NCBI RefSeq assembly: GCF_014191375.1
Contig: NZ_JACHWN010000008.1
Location: 186,001-250,000 of the forward strand
Origin: Mesorhizobium sp. RMAD-H1
GTDB taxonomy: Bacteria; Pseudomonadota; Alphaproteobacteria; Rhizobiales; Rhizobiaceae
DNA length: 64,000 bases
Direction of reading: 5' to 3'
The first letter of the stretch is position 1; every line of letters begins with the position of its first letter. Both the position numbers and the translations under genes were made by a program. Shown piece after piece: positions 8,476 to 17,122 of the stretch. The notes under the pieces are model-generated. The model did not search any database and was not told where the DNA came from. It was given only the letters and a program-made list of their open reading frames with translations.

Positions 8476-9536
8476 CGGGTGACATGGCCCATCTTGCGGC
8501 CGGGGCGCGCTTCCGCCTTGCCATAGAGATGGACCACCGCGGCAGGTTCCTTCAAGAGCTCCGGCACGCGGGCTATATCGTCGCCGATCAGATTCTCCAT
8601 CACGCAATCGCTATGACGGGCGGTATCGCCGAGCGGCAGGCCGGCAACGGCGCGGATATGCTGCTCGAACTGCGATATGGCGCAGGCGGCTTCCGTCCAA
8701 TGGCCTGAGTTGTGGACGCGCGGCGCGAATTCATTGGCCAGCAGCGTGCCATCGGGCAGCACGAAGAATTCGAGCCCCAGCACGCCGACATAGTCGAGCG
8801 CGCGCATGAGCTTTTCGGCTGCTCGGGCCGCGCCTTCGGCGGTCGCGGGGGCAATGGCGGCGGGCACGGTGGAGGTGGCGAGAATGCCGTTGGAATGGAC
8901 GTTCTCGGCAATGTCATAGGTGCGGACATTGCCTTCGCGATCGCGCGCCGCGATCACGGAGATCTCGCGCTCGAAGGCGACGAAGCCTTCCAGGATGGCG
9001 GGCGCATTGCCGATGGACGCGAGCGCTCCGGCGACATCGTCTCTGCCGTCGCCGCGGAAGCGCACCTGACCCTTGCCGTCATAGCCGAGGTGCCGCGTCT
9101 TCAGGATGGCACGGCCATCGAACTGGGCGAGCCCCGCGACCAGACCTGCGGTATCGTTGACCAGATGCCACTGCGCGGTTTCGATCCCGCAATCGTTGAG
9201 GAAGGCCTTCTCGCGAAAGCGGTCCTGCGAGACCTCAAGCGCGATGGGAGGCGGATAGACCCGCGTTTCTTCCGCGAGCTTCTGCGCGGCTGCGACCGGG
9301 ACGTTCTCGAACTCATAGGTGATGACGTCGCAGAGCTGGGCGAGTTCGGCCAGCGCGTCCGTGTCGTCATAGGGGGCGGCGATCTGCCGGTTGGCCACCT
9401 GCGCGGCTGGGCAGCCGGCCTGCGGTTCCAGAATGATGGTGTGGAAGCCGAGCCTGGCCGCCGCCACGGCAAGCATCCTGCCAAGCTGGCCCCCGCCGAT
9501 GATGCCGATCGTCGATCCTGGTTGCAGCATGGTCAC
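8448..9536 (-). CDS. purK: N5-carboxyaminoimidazole ribonucleotide synthase
   Basis: 362 residues. ATP-grasp enzyme that carboxylates AIR with bicarbonate and ATP in de novo purine synthesis. N-terminal [13 protein letters not shown] nucleotide-binding motif, then [27 protein letters not shown] (ATP-grasp loop), and [12 protein letters not shown]. The start is a GTG overlapping the purE TGA as GTGA, with an ATG two codons on as an alternative; both imply coupling with purE. The last residues LRHDPEKL come from a palindromic repeat that overlaps the stop. Confidence 0.95.
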   Translation of the reverse strand: MTMLQPGSTIGIIGGGQLGRMLAVAAARLGFHTIILEPQAGCPAAQVANRQIAAPYDDTDALAELAQLCDVITYEFENVPVAAAQKLAEETRVYPPPIALEVSQDRFREKAFLNDCGIETAQWHLVNDTAGLVAGLAQFDGRAILKTRHLGYDGKGQVRFRGDGRDDVAGALASIGNAPAILEGFVAFEREISVIAARDREGNVRTYDIAENVHSNGILATSTVPAAIAPATAEGAARAAEKLMRALDYVGVLGLEFFVLPDGTLLANEFAPRVHNSGHWTEAACAISQFEQHIRAVAGLPLGDTARHSDCVMENLIGDDIARVPELLKEPAAVVHLYGKAEARPGRKMGHVTRLRHDPEKL

Positions 9537-10030
9537 GCCTCGTCCGACGGGCGTTCGGCAACGGCTGCGCTCTGCTTCGCGCGCCAGGCGTCGAGCCGTT
9601 CGGCGAGGGCAGGATCGGCAAGGGCGAGGACGGCGGCGGCGAGCAGCGCGGCATTGACCGCGCCGGAACGGCCGATGGCGAGTGTGCCGACGGGAATGCC
9701 GGCCGGCATCTGGACGATGGAGAGAAGCGAATCCTGGCCGGAAAGGGCCTTCGACTGCACCGGCACGCCGAAGACGGGGAGCGATGTCATCGACGCTGCC
9801 ATCCCGGGCAGGTGGGCGGCCCCTCCAGCGCCGGCGATGATCACCTTGAAACCTTCGGCCTTGGCGCCCTTGGCGAAGGCGACGAGGCGGTCCGGCGTGC
9901 GATGGGCGGAGATGATGCGGGCGTCATAGGCGACGCCCAGGGCATCGAGCGTCTCGGCTGCATGGCGCATCGTCGGCCAGTCGGACTGGCTGCCCATGAT
10001 GATCGCAACTTCGGCGGATGTTTCGGCCAT
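9533..10030 (-). CDS. purE: N5-carboxyaminoimidazole ribonucleotide mutase
   Basis: 165 residues from an ATG with AGGGG eight bases upstream; a longer frame to 10060 lacks a ribosome site. Class I PurE, which moves the carboxyl group of N5-CAIR to give CAIR. Motifs: [12 protein letters not shown] at the N-terminus, [10 protein letters not shown] with the catalytic His, and [14 protein letters not shown]. It forms an operon with purK, which starts within its stop codon. Confidence 0.96.
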   Translation of the reverse strand: MAETSAEVAIIMGSQSDWPTMRHAAETLDALGVAYDARIISAHRTPDRLVAFAKGAKAEGFKVIIAGAGGAAHLPGMAASMTSLPVFGVPVQSKALSGQDSLLSIVQMPAGIPVGTLAIGRSGAVNAALLAAAVLALADPALAERLDAWRAKQSAAVAERPSDEA

Positions 10031-10174
10031 CGCCAATTCCCCTTCGCTGTTCCAGATCATAAGCCCACGACGGTTATTCCGCCGTTTCCGGCGCCGTTCG
10101 ATATGAACTTACGACCTGGGGGCACTTAGCCGAAAAGCGGAGGGCCCGCAAGGCAAGGCCGCGGCGGTTGCCGG

Positions 10175-10378
10175 TCAGGCGATGATATCGGGAATGATCT
10201 TGTCTTCCAGTTCCTGGAGCTTGTCCTTGATGACCAGCTTCTTCTTCTTCATGCGCTGGATGCGAAGCTGATCGCAGCCGACCTGGATCATGGCGTTGAT
10301 GGCGGCGTCGAAATCCGCGTGTTCCTGTTTCAGACGTGCGACAGCCAGTCGTATCTCTGCCTGTTCCTGATCGGACAT
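10175..10378 (-). CDS. DUF465 (YdcH-like) small coiled-coil protein
   Basis: 67 residues from ATG at 10378. The chain is one helical hairpin: RLAVARLKQEHADFDAAI, then CDQLRIQRMKKKKLVIKD and KLQELEDKIIPDIIA. The KKKKLxxKDKL pattern is the DUF465 mark. Members occur widely in proteobacteria with no firm function. A second family member lies divergently at 10764. Confidence 0.88.
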   Translation of the reverse strand: MSDQEQAEIRLAVARLKQEHADFDAAINAMIQVGCDQLRIQRMKKKKLVIKDKLQELEDKIIPDIIA

Positions 10379-10763
10379 ACGGTTCGTCCCGTTTCTGATT
10401 ATCTGCTTTGGGATCGTCCAGGAAAGCGCGAGGATCGCGTTTCGACTCCGGGCGGAGCCCATATCACATTTTTGCGCGATAGAAAATGCTACTATTCCGA
10501 AATCGACTTCCAGACAAAGTCATGGCAGACTGTCATCACTCTGTCACGAAGTCTTCCGGCAGGGTTAGGTCTAGGCTCTCGTTTATTTGATCGAATGACG
10601 CCTGAAACGGCAGAAAAATGCCTGATTACCGCTCGAGTGTGCGTTTGCGGAGCCCAACGGGCATAGGCTGTTCCGCGGCCCTTGCCGATCGTCGTCTGTC
10701 GATCGGATTTACGAGCCATGGCCTGAAGCCTTTATGAGGAAAACAACCGAAGGAGATGCAATC
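10379..10763. other. 385-base intergenic region between divergent DUF465 genes
   Basis: Must hold promoters for both small genes. No hairpin terminator, operator palindrome or CtrA box is seen. Two tiny frames inside (about 75 codons on minus, 39 on plus) have Arg-rich composition and no ribosome site and were not called. A stretch around 10475-10530 is less GC-rich than its surroundings and is the most likely promoter area. Confidence 0.5.
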
Positions 10764-10949
10764 ATGGCCATTGAGTCCCATCTTGCAACGCTGGAGAAGA
10801 AGCACGGCGCGCTCGAAAAGGAGATCACCGAAGCAATGTCTTGTCCGGCAATCGCAATGGACAATCTCCATATTGCAGACCTCAAGCGCAAGAAACTGAT
10901 GCTCAAGGACCAGATTGAAAGGCTCAAATCCCAGGCTACCCACCATTGA
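10764..10949 (+). CDS. DUF465 (YdcH-like) small protein, second copy
   Basis: 61 residues from an ATG with AAGGAG eight bases upstream; an upstream in-frame ATG at 10734 has no such site. Sequence SHLATLEKKHGALEKEI, then NLHIADLKRKKLMLKDQIERL; same KRKKLxLKDQI signature as its divergent neighbour at 10175 but only loosely similar elsewhere, so the pair is an old duplication. Function unknown. Confidence 0.88.
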   Translation: MAIESHLATLEKKHGALEKEITEAMSCPAIAMDNLHIADLKRKKLMLKDQIERLKSQATHH

Positions 10950-11079
10950 ACCTTCCTGAATCAGACCCCAAGAGGCGGGCGCCTTTAGCAAATCTATAGG
11001 CGTCCTCCCCGGTTTTTAAAGTTCCCCGCAATGTTCGCAGGCCCCAAGCAATATTGCCGCGTATTGCCCGCCAGAGGCG

Positions 11080-12324
11080 TCAGTCTTCTCCGCTGTCGGC
11101 GCGCGGAACGAGCTTGAGCCCTTCCGGCGTGGCCGCGCGCTCGGCCGGCAGGCTCTGGAAGGTATCCTTTTCTTCCGCCGTAGGGGCAGCGCGCTGGCGC
11201 GAGCGGACGATGGCATAGGCGGTTATCGAGATATGGGCGAGCGCGGTCACGGCGAACAATCCCGATGGCCGGAGATATTCCATGGCGACGGCGGCGAGCA
11301 GGGGGCCGATCATGGTGCCGAAGCCGTAGAGCAGAAGCAGCCCGCCGGAAATCTTGACGAAATTCTCCGACGCCGCGAAATCATTGGCATGGGCGACGGC
11401 GACGGGATAGAGCGCATAGGCCAGTCCGCCGTAAAGCGCGGTCAGGATGAGAATGGCAATCGCATTGGTCGGCGCGATCAGGAAGATGGCAAGCCCGACG
11501 ATGGATGACGCCCCGGCCACGCCTGCGAGCACGAAACGCCGGTCCGTCCTGTCGGAGAAACGGCCGACGGGGATCTGCGTGAGGGCGCCGGCCAGAATGG
11601 TGAAGCTCACCATCAGGGCGATGTTGGTGGTATCGATCCCCGTTTCGGCACCGAACACGGCGCCGAGCGTGCCCCAGGCGCCATTGGCAATGCCGATCAG
11701 GATGCAGCTGGCGAAGGATACGGGCGAATTCCTGTAGAGCGCCTTGAGATCGAGCTGCACCTCGCTGAGCGGTTTCGGGCTCATGGCGGTCGATACTGCA
11801 GTGGGGATCAGCGCCAGGCAGAAGAAGATGCCGGTCACCATGAAAAGGTTCGCGGTGTGCACGTCTCCGGCGGCGACGATCATCTGGCCGCTCATCACCG
11901 CGCCGTAGTTCACCATCATGTAAAGGCCGAAGATCTGGCCACGGGTCTCATTGGTGGCGCGCTCGTTCAGCCAGCTTTCGATGACCATGAAAGCACCCGC
12001 CATGGTGAAGCCGGTGAAGGCGCGCAGCACGATCCAGACGGTCGAATCGATGAAGAGGCCGGTCAGGAGGGCGATGATCGCGGCGGAGGACGCGAAGAAG
12101 CCGAAGGCGCGGACATGGCCGACCCGGCGCACGAGCCGCGGCGCGAGCAGGCAGCCGGTGATGAAGCCGCCCGCCCAGGCAGTGCCGAGAAGGCCGAGGG
12201 AGCTCAGCGCAAAACCTTCGCTGCCGCCACGCAGGGGCAGGAGAAGACCATGGAGACCGGAGCCCGCCAGAAGAAATGCCGTGCCGCAGAGAAGCGCAAA
12301 GACCTGGACGAAAGAGCTGAACAA
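11080..12324 (-). CDS. MFS transporter
   Basis: 414 residues with about twelve hydrophobic segments and the loop between TM2 and TM3 carrying APRLVRRVGHVRAFG, the MFS motif A variant; a second copy, GRFSDRTDRRFVLAG, lies in the C-terminal half. The pattern (WLNERATNETRGQIFGLY) matches the YcaD/MFS_1-like group. The inner-membrane substrate cannot be predicted. The C-terminal 35 residues are a charged cytoplasmic tail. It stands alone. Confidence 0.87.
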   Translation of the reverse strand: MFSSFVQVFALLCGTAFLLAGSGLHGLLLPLRGGSEGFALSSLGLLGTAWAGGFITGCLLAPRLVRRVGHVRAFGFFASSAAIIALLTGLFIDSTVWIVLRAFTGFTMAGAFMVIESWLNERATNETRGQIFGLYMMVNYGAVMSGQMIVAAGDVHTANLFMVTGIFFCLALIPTAVSTAMSPKPLSEVQLDLKALYRNSPVSFASCILIGIANGAWGTLGAVFGAETGIDTTNIALMVSFTILAGALTQIPVGRFSDRTDRRFVLAGVAGASSIVGLAIFLIAPTNAIAILILTALYGGLAYALYPVAVAHANDFAASENFVKISGGLLLLYGFGTMIGPLLAAVAMEYLRPSGLFAVTALAHISITAYAIVRSRQRAAPTAEEKDTFQSLPAERAATPEGLKLVPRADSGED

Positions 12325-12419
12325 AATGATCCCCGAATCTATGGAAATTCTATCGAAGGAAGGAAGCGCCCGTGGCTGAATAATGGCGGAAGGTAAAAAT
12401 GGTTGCGCAGATGGACAAT

Positions 12420-12536
12420 CCCCTCACCGGTCCTTGCGCCCACCTCTCCCCCGCGGACGGGGGCGAGGAAACGCAGCGGCAAAGCCCGGCATCCCCTGCG
12501 AAACGGGAAGAGTTGGCCCGAAGGGCCGATGAGGGT
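12420..12536. repeat. REPIN-like inverted pair of GC-rich repeats
   Basis: Forward copy at about 12420-12466 begins CCCTCACCGGTCCTT; a second copy at about 12504-12536 reads on the minus strand CCCTCATCGGCCCTT. Over about 31 bases some 24 match, and each arm can fold on itself (CCCCCGCGGACGGGGG; GGCCCGAAGGGCC). It lies between the MFS and DUF1192 genes. Confidence 0.6.
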
Positions 12537-12551
12537 CATCTTTTTGTGAGA

Positions 12552-12740
12552 TCACCGAAACAGCGCTTCCGCCGCCGCCTTGCTGTCGCTTTTCCTGTCG
12601 CGATCGGCTTTCAGCCGCTCGATCTCTGCATGCAGGGTGGCAATGCGTTCGTCCAGTTCCGATACCGACAGCAGGGACAGATCCTGTCCGATTTCGTGAA
12701 CGGTCTTCTTGACCTGCGGCTCGTCATCGAAAAGCGCCAT
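12552..12740 (-). CDS. DUF1192 family small protein
   Basis: 62 residues: MALFDDEPQ start, a VHEIGQDLSLLSVSELDERI core and a helical LHAEIERLKADRDRK tail that can form a coiled coil. This is the DUF1192 pattern found across Rhizobiales. GAGGAG lies nine bases before the ATG. Function unknown; it is small, soluble and probably dimeric. Confidence 0.9.
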   Translation of the reverse strand: MALFDDEPQVKKTVHEIGQDLSLLSVSELDERIATLHAEIERLKADRDRKSDSKAAAEALFR

Positions 12741-12845
12741 TGCTGTTCTCCTCTCGCTTCCCCCGACCCCATTGCCAGATACGGGTCAAAAGATACATTC
12801 CAATGGCCCTGACATGCAAATCATTCGAAAAAGGAGCGTACCTCC

Positions 12846-13850
12846 ATGGCTCTGCAGATTCCCTCGCAGATGACCGCCGTCGAGATCACCCAACCGGGTG
12901 GTCCGCGTGCATTGAAACCGGTGAAACGGCCCGTGCCGAGGCCTGCGGCAAGCGAAATCCTGGTGCGTGTGAAGGCGGCCGGCGTCAATCGTCCCGACGT
13001 TTTGCAAAGGCAGGGCCATTATCCGCCGCCGCCCGGCGCGTCCGACATTCCGGGGCTGGAAATCGCCGGCGAAGTGGCAGCGGTGGGCGAGCGGGTCCAG
13101 CGTTTCCGGGTTGGCGACCAGGTGATGGCGCTCGTTGCCGGCGGCGGCTATGCCGAATTCGCCGTTGTGGACGAGAGCAACGCCCTGCCGCTTCCCTCAG
13201 GCTTCGGCTATGCCGAATCGGCGGCCATCCCGGAGACCTTCTTCACCGTCTGGCACAATGTCTTCGAGCGGGGAGGGCTGAAGCCGGGCGAGACGCTTCT
13301 GGTGCATGGCGGCTCCTCGGGCATCGGCACGGCTGCGATCCAGCTTGCCAGCGCCTTCGGCGCCTATGTGATCACGACCGTCGGCTCGGCGGAGAAATGC
13401 GAGGCCTGCCTGCGGATCGGCGCGGACAGGGCGATCAATTATCGTGAGGAGGATTTCGTCAAGGTCGTGGGGGAGGCGACGGACGGCAAGGGCGCCAACG
13501 TCATTCTCGACATGGTGGGCGGCGATTATATCGACCGCAATTACGATGCGGCGGCGATCGACGGGCGCATCGTGCAGATCGCCTTTCTGAACGGCGCCAA
13601 GGCGACCGCCAATTTCGCGAAGCTGATGACCAAGCGCCTGACGCATACGGGTTCGACCTTGCGCTCGCGCCCGGTGGAGTTCAAGGCGGGAATCGCCCAG
13701 GAGCTCGAAAGCAGGGTCTGGCCGCTGCTCGCGGAAAGGCGCGTCTCGCCCGTCATGGACATGATCTTCCCGCTGCGCGATGCCTGGCGGGCGCATGAGC
13801 GCATGGAGGACGGCCAGCACATCGGCAAAATCGTGCTCGACGTCGCTTGA
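12846..13850 (+). CDS. NAD(P)H-quinone oxidoreductase, zinc-less MDR family
   Basis: 334 residues. Medium-chain dehydrogenase/reductase of the quinone-oxidoreductase/PIG3 type: N-terminal GroES-like domain with VKAAGVNRPDVLQRQGHYPPPPG, then the Rossmann motif VHGGSSGIGTAAIQLA at about 155 and a C-terminal MDMIFPLRDAW region. The catalytic zinc ligands of alcohol dehydrogenases are absent. It likely reduces quinones or enones with NADPH in the cytosol. It runs convergently to the phytase-like gene with a shared terminator. Confidence 0.9.
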   Translation: MALQIPSQMTAVEITQPGGPRALKPVKRPVPRPAASEILVRVKAAGVNRPDVLQRQGHYPPPPGASDIPGLEIAGEVAAVGERVQRFRVGDQVMALVAGGGYAEFAVVDESNALPLPSGFGYAESAAIPETFFTVWHNVFERGGLKPGETLLVHGGSSGIGTAAIQLASAFGAYVITTVGSAEKCEACLRIGADRAINYREEDFVKVVGEATDGKGANVILDMVGGDYIDRNYDAAAIDGRIVQIAFLNGAKATANFAKLMTKRLTHTGSTLRSRPVEFKAGIAQELESRVWPLLAERRVSPVMDMIFPLRDAWRAHERMEDGQHIGKIVLDVA

Positions 13851-13854
13851 ATGA

Positions 13855-13885
13855 AAAAGGCCGCGCCCATAGCGCGGCCTTTTCC
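13855..13885. terminator. Bidirectional terminator
   Basis: AAGGCCGCGC-CCATA-GCGCGGCCTT with A-run before and T-run after, between convergent genes, so usable from both sides. Confidence 0.88.
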
Positions 13886-13911
13886 TGCTTGGGAGGCAAG
13901 GCGGGATCAGC

Positions 13912-16113
13912 TCAGTTCAGGGCCTGAACATTGCCGATGGTGAAGAACAGCGTCTCGCCCGAGGAATCGTCCACGCCATCGTTGTCGGTGACGGCATAGG
14001 CCTTGCCGTCGCTGCCGATGGCGAAGCCTTCGAGCTTGTCGAGAACATAGCCGTTCGCCGCCTTCAGGTCGGGCATGAAATCATGGGCGAGCGTCTTCTG
14101 AACCACCGGCAGCTCGCCGCCGAGCTTGGCAGGCTTCAGCCCATCGAGGGAGACGCGGTAGAGCTTCTTCAGCGCCGCCTTGTCGCCGACCTGGTTGTCG
14201 CGCTCGACGATATAGAGCTGGCCGTCATGGGCGGTGATCTCCGACAGGCCGACCCAGCCGGCTTCCGTTTTGTCGAGCGGGTAGCGCACGGCGGCCCATT
14301 CCTTGGCCTTCGGCTTATAGGCGAGAAGCTTGACCGTGCCCTTGGGATCATCCGCCCATTCGCGTTGCACGGCCATCCACAGGGTCTCGTCGTCGCCTTC
14401 GCCGACGCGGGTGATGCCTTCCAGGCCGAAGCGCGTCTGGCCGGCCAGGATCTCCTCGGGCAGAGAGATTTCCTGCTTGATCTCGCCCTTTTCGTTCACC
14501 TGCAGGATGGCATGCGGAACGAGTTTCTTGGCGTCACCCTCATTGGCGAGCCAGAAGCCGCCATTGCCATCAGTGGTGATGCCTTCGAGATCGAGCTTCT
14601 GTGCGGGCTGGCCGCCGCGCGTGACGACGAGCGCATTGGTGATCTGCGCCGGCTCCTTGTCGGCATCGATGGTGAAGATCGTGGGCGCCGACGAATAGAA
14701 GGAATCGGAGACGGCGAAGAGCCTGCCGGGTTGCTCAGGATCGGCGACGAGACCGGAGAGAGCGCCCCAGCCGAGCGGCGACCCGTCTTCCTTGTCGACG
14801 GAGGCGATCTGCGGATAGGCGGGTTTGCCCTCTTCGAGCCGGTAGATCATGACATGCGAGCGGGCACCGCCATCCTCAACCAGATCGGTCTCATTGGCGG
14901 TGACGAGAAGATTGCGTGCCGGTATGGCGACGAGCCCCTCCGGGCCAATGCCGGAGGGCAGGAGCTGGACGAATTCCGGTTCGCCGCCGGTATCCTTGTA
15001 AACGCCGATGATGGAAGAGCGCTCGGTGGCGACGAAGATATATTTGGCGTCACCGAAGGTCGCGACTTCGATGCCTTCCGGCTCGATGCCCTTCTTGCCC
15101 GAGCGCTTCTCCGGGTAATGGCCGATCTGGGCAATCCTGCGCTCCAGCGAAGCGCCGGATTCATAGAGCACCTTGCCGTCACGGGCGAAGATGGTGAAGC
15201 CGCGCGAGCCGCCCTTGTAGTCGCCCTCATTGGCGGTGACGAGACGCTCGTCATCGAGCCACTTCACCGCGTCCGGCTCGCGCAGGGCGCCCTTCAGGCT
15301 CTTGTCGAAGGTCAGCGCGCCATCGGACTTGGTATCGATGCCGTCGAGATCAACGCTGCCGGCGGTGAAATGCGAGACGACCTTGCCGCTCGCCGCATCG
15401 ACGATGGCGATGTGGTTGTTCTCCTGCAGCGTCACGGCGATCTCGTTCCTAGCGTTGAACGAGACGAATTCCGGCTCCGGATCCTCGGGCGCAACCTCGG
15501 CAAGGCCGGTCAGCGCGACGGTCTTCATGCTGGTGCAATCGGGCGCGCCGTCCTTCAGCGAAAAGATCTTGAGGTCACCCGCGGGAAGCTGCGGCAGCTC
15601 GCCATCGTTCAGCTCCTCGTCGCGCTCGTTCTCGATCGCCACGGCGAGGAACGCCTTGTCCGGCGAGACGGCGACGGAATCGGGCTGGCCGCCGAGATCA
15701 CAGCTCGCTTCCGCCTTGCGGGTGGCAAGATCGATGACATAGAGGCGGCCGGACGGGTTGGTCTTGCTCTCCGAGGTGTTGACCCCGGCCAGGATTTTGC
15801 CGTTCACCACCGCAACCGATGTCGGTTCGCCGTCGAGCTTGATGCTGCCGCCTGCCTTGGGCTCGGCCGGATCGGTGATGTCGACGAAGCCGACGCCGCC
15901 ATAGGGGCTGTCGGAATAGACGAGCGTACTGCCGTCTTCCGAAACTGCGATGATCTCGGACGAGGTCGGGGTCGCCTTGTCGGCATCGGCCGGCAGGTTA
16001 TTGGCGACGGGGAAGGTGGCGATGCGGTTGAAGACCGGCTCGGCGGCCGCGGGAAAAGCGGCGGAGGCGGTGAGGGCGGCGAAGAGGGCGAGATAGACGG
16101 AACGGCGTTGCAT
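13912..16113 (-). CDS. Secreted esterase-like/phytase-like propeller protein
   Basis: 733 residues from an ATG with GGGAG seven bases upstream. A clear signal peptide (SVYLALFAALTASAAFPAAAEP). The N-terminal half is a beta-propeller of WD/YVTN-like blades (VAVVNGKILAGVNTS, DSVAVSPDKAFLAVAIENERD, PEFVSFNARNEIAVTLQEN). The C-terminal part (about 440-730) fits the esterase-like activity of phytase domain (PF13449), with DLEGIT, RFGLEGITRV and KLEGFAIGSDGKAYAVTDND. Such proteins are periplasmic or secreted and may release phosphate from esters. Three PhoB half-sites just upstream support a phosphate-starvation role. The substrate is not known. Confidence 0.87.
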   Translation of the reverse strand: MQRRSVYLALFAALTASAAFPAAAEPVFNRIATFPVANNLPADADKATPTSSEIIAVSEDGSTLVYSDSPYGGVGFVDITDPAEPKAGGSIKLDGEPTSVAVVNGKILAGVNTSESKTNPSGRLYVIDLATRKAEASCDLGGQPDSVAVSPDKAFLAVAIENERDEELNDGELPQLPAGDLKIFSLKDGAPDCTSMKTVALTGLAEVAPEDPEPEFVSFNARNEIAVTLQENNHIAIVDAASGKVVSHFTAGSVDLDGIDTKSDGALTFDKSLKGALREPDAVKWLDDERLVTANEGDYKGGSRGFTIFARDGKVLYESGASLERRIAQIGHYPEKRSGKKGIEPEGIEVATFGDAKYIFVATERSSIIGVYKDTGGEPEFVQLLPSGIGPEGLVAIPARNLLVTANETDLVEDGGARSHVMIYRLEEGKPAYPQIASVDKEDGSPLGWGALSGLVADPEQPGRLFAVSDSFYSSAPTIFTIDADKEPAQITNALVVTRGGQPAQKLDLEGITTDGNGGFWLANEGDAKKLVPHAILQVNEKGEIKQEISLPEEILAGQTRFGLEGITRVGEGDDETLWMAVQREWADDPKGTVKLLAYKPKAKEWAAVRYPLDKTEAGWVGLSEITAHDGQLYIVERDNQVGDKAALKKLYRVSLDGLKPAKLGGELPVVQKTLAHDFMPDLKAANGYVLDKLEGFAIGSDGKAYAVTDNDGVDDSSGETLFFTIGNVQALN

Positions 16114-16163
16114 GAGGAGGCTCCCTATTTTTTCGGAACACTCCTTGTCGAATTGCATTGCAG

Positions 16164-16194
16164 TGAGATGACGCTTTCATGACAGTTCGATGAA
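16164..16194 (-). promoter_or_regulatory. Pho box: three tandem PhoB half-sites
   Basis: On the minus strand TCAT occurs three times at exact 11-base steps (plus-strand ATGA at 16168, 16179, 16190); the core CTGTCATGAAAGCGTCATC fits the rhizobial Pho box CTGTCAT-N4-CTGTCAT. It ends about 50 bases before the phytase-like ATG, a suitable position for PhoB activation. Confidence 0.75.
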
Positions 16195-16230
16195 AAGCGG
16201 AAGCAGCGTCGAACAATCCGCACCGATTTC

Positions 16231-16259
16231 TTGCTCCCTGGCGAAAAGATCGCTATATA
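16231..16259 (+). promoter_or_regulatory. Sigma-70-type promoter for the TrcR-like gene
   Basis: TTGCTC at 16231-16236 and TATATA at 16254-16259, 17 bases apart. Transcription would start near 16266, which argues against the in-frame start at 16264 and for the ATG at 16336. Confidence 0.6.
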
Positions 16260-16335
16260 GGCCGTGATTTCCCGGAAATTTGTGGTTTACCACGGCCCGC
16301 GCCCCCGGAGCGGACGAACGAGAGGATTATATCTA

Positions 16336-17034
16336 ATGGCCACCCAGCTTCTTATGCCGAAAGCAACGGCCGTCTGGCTTGTCGACAATACCGCGTTGTC
16401 CTTCGACCAGATCGCGAATTTCTGCAAGCTGCATCCGCTGGAAGTGAAGGCGATCGCCGATGGCGAATCCGCGCAAGGCATCAAAGGGCTTGATCCCGTC
16501 ATCACCGGCCAGCTTTCCCGCGAGGAGATCGCCAGGGGCGAGAAGGATCCCAATTACAAGCTGAAGCTCTCGGAGCCGAAGGTCCGCGTGCCGGAAACCA
16601 AGCGCAAGGGACCGCGCTATACACCGCTGTCGAAGCGCCAGGACCGTCCGAACGCCATCCTCTGGCTGGTGCGCAACCATCCTGAACTGAAGGATGCGCA
16701 GATCTCGCGCCTGATCGGCACGACGAAATCGACCATCGAGCAGATCCGCAACCGCACCCATTGGAATTCGGCCAATCTCCAGCCGATGGACCCGGTGACG
16801 CTCGGCCTGTGCTCGCAGATCGATCTCGATCTCGAAGTCGAACGCGCCTCGCGCAACCGGCCGGCGACGCCGGCGGAGACCGGGGACACGCTGCTCCCGG
16901 CCTCGGCGACGGAGAATCTCGATTACCGCGACCAGCCGTCCGCCAGCGATGAGGAAGAGCTTGACGCGGACAAGGTGTTCGCCAAGCTCTCGTCGCTGAA
17001 GGGCTCGCGCCACGAGGACGAAGACGAGGAATAG
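16336..17034 (+). CDS. trcR: DUF1013 / TrcR-like transcriptional regulator
   Basis: 232 residues, ATG preceded by GAGAGG. The DUF1013 pattern is clear: LMPKATAVWLVDNTALSFDQIA, FCKLHPLEVKAIADGE, then a second helix-turn-helix-like part with RPNAILWLVRNHPELKDAQISRLIGTT split by a short loop and RNRTHWNSANLQPMDPV. The acidic C-terminus (DEEELDADKVF...EDEDEE) is also typical. The family is annotated as cell-cycle transcriptional regulator TrcR in alphaproteobacteria and is thought to act with RNA polymerase. A promoter and a terminator frame it as a single-gene unit. Confidence 0.88.
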   Translation: MATQLLMPKATAVWLVDNTALSFDQIANFCKLHPLEVKAIADGESAQGIKGLDPVITGQLSREEIARGEKDPNYKLKLSEPKVRVPETKRKGPRYTPLSKRQDRPNAILWLVRNHPELKDAQISRLIGTTKSTIEQIRNRTHWNSANLQPMDPVTLGLCSQIDLDLEVERASRNRPATPAETGDTLLPASATENLDYRDQPSASDEEELDADKVFAKLSSLKGSRHEDEDEE

Positions 17035-17056
17035 GCCCGTTCAATCCGCGAATTGA

Positions 17057-17092
17057 AGAACCCGGCGTGGAGGAATCCGCGCCGGGTTTTTC
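17057..17092. terminator. Terminator after trcR
   Basis: AACCCGGCG and CGCCGGGTT arms with a 12-base loop followed by TTTT; A-run on the other side, so it may also serve the convergent WYL-regulator gene. Confidence 0.82.
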
Positions 17093-17122
17093 ATGTGCGG
17101 CTTTCAAGTCGCCTTGGGGGGA

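Noticed and set aside
10492-10719. 75-codon minus-strand frame between the DUF465 genes
   Set aside because: Arg/Thr-rich, no ribosome site, no family pattern.
14083-16182. Long plus-strand frame (about 700 codons) opposite the phytase-like gene
   Set aside because: No recognisable domains, composition of an antisense shadow, no ribosome site; the minus-strand frame has a signal peptide and domain motifs.
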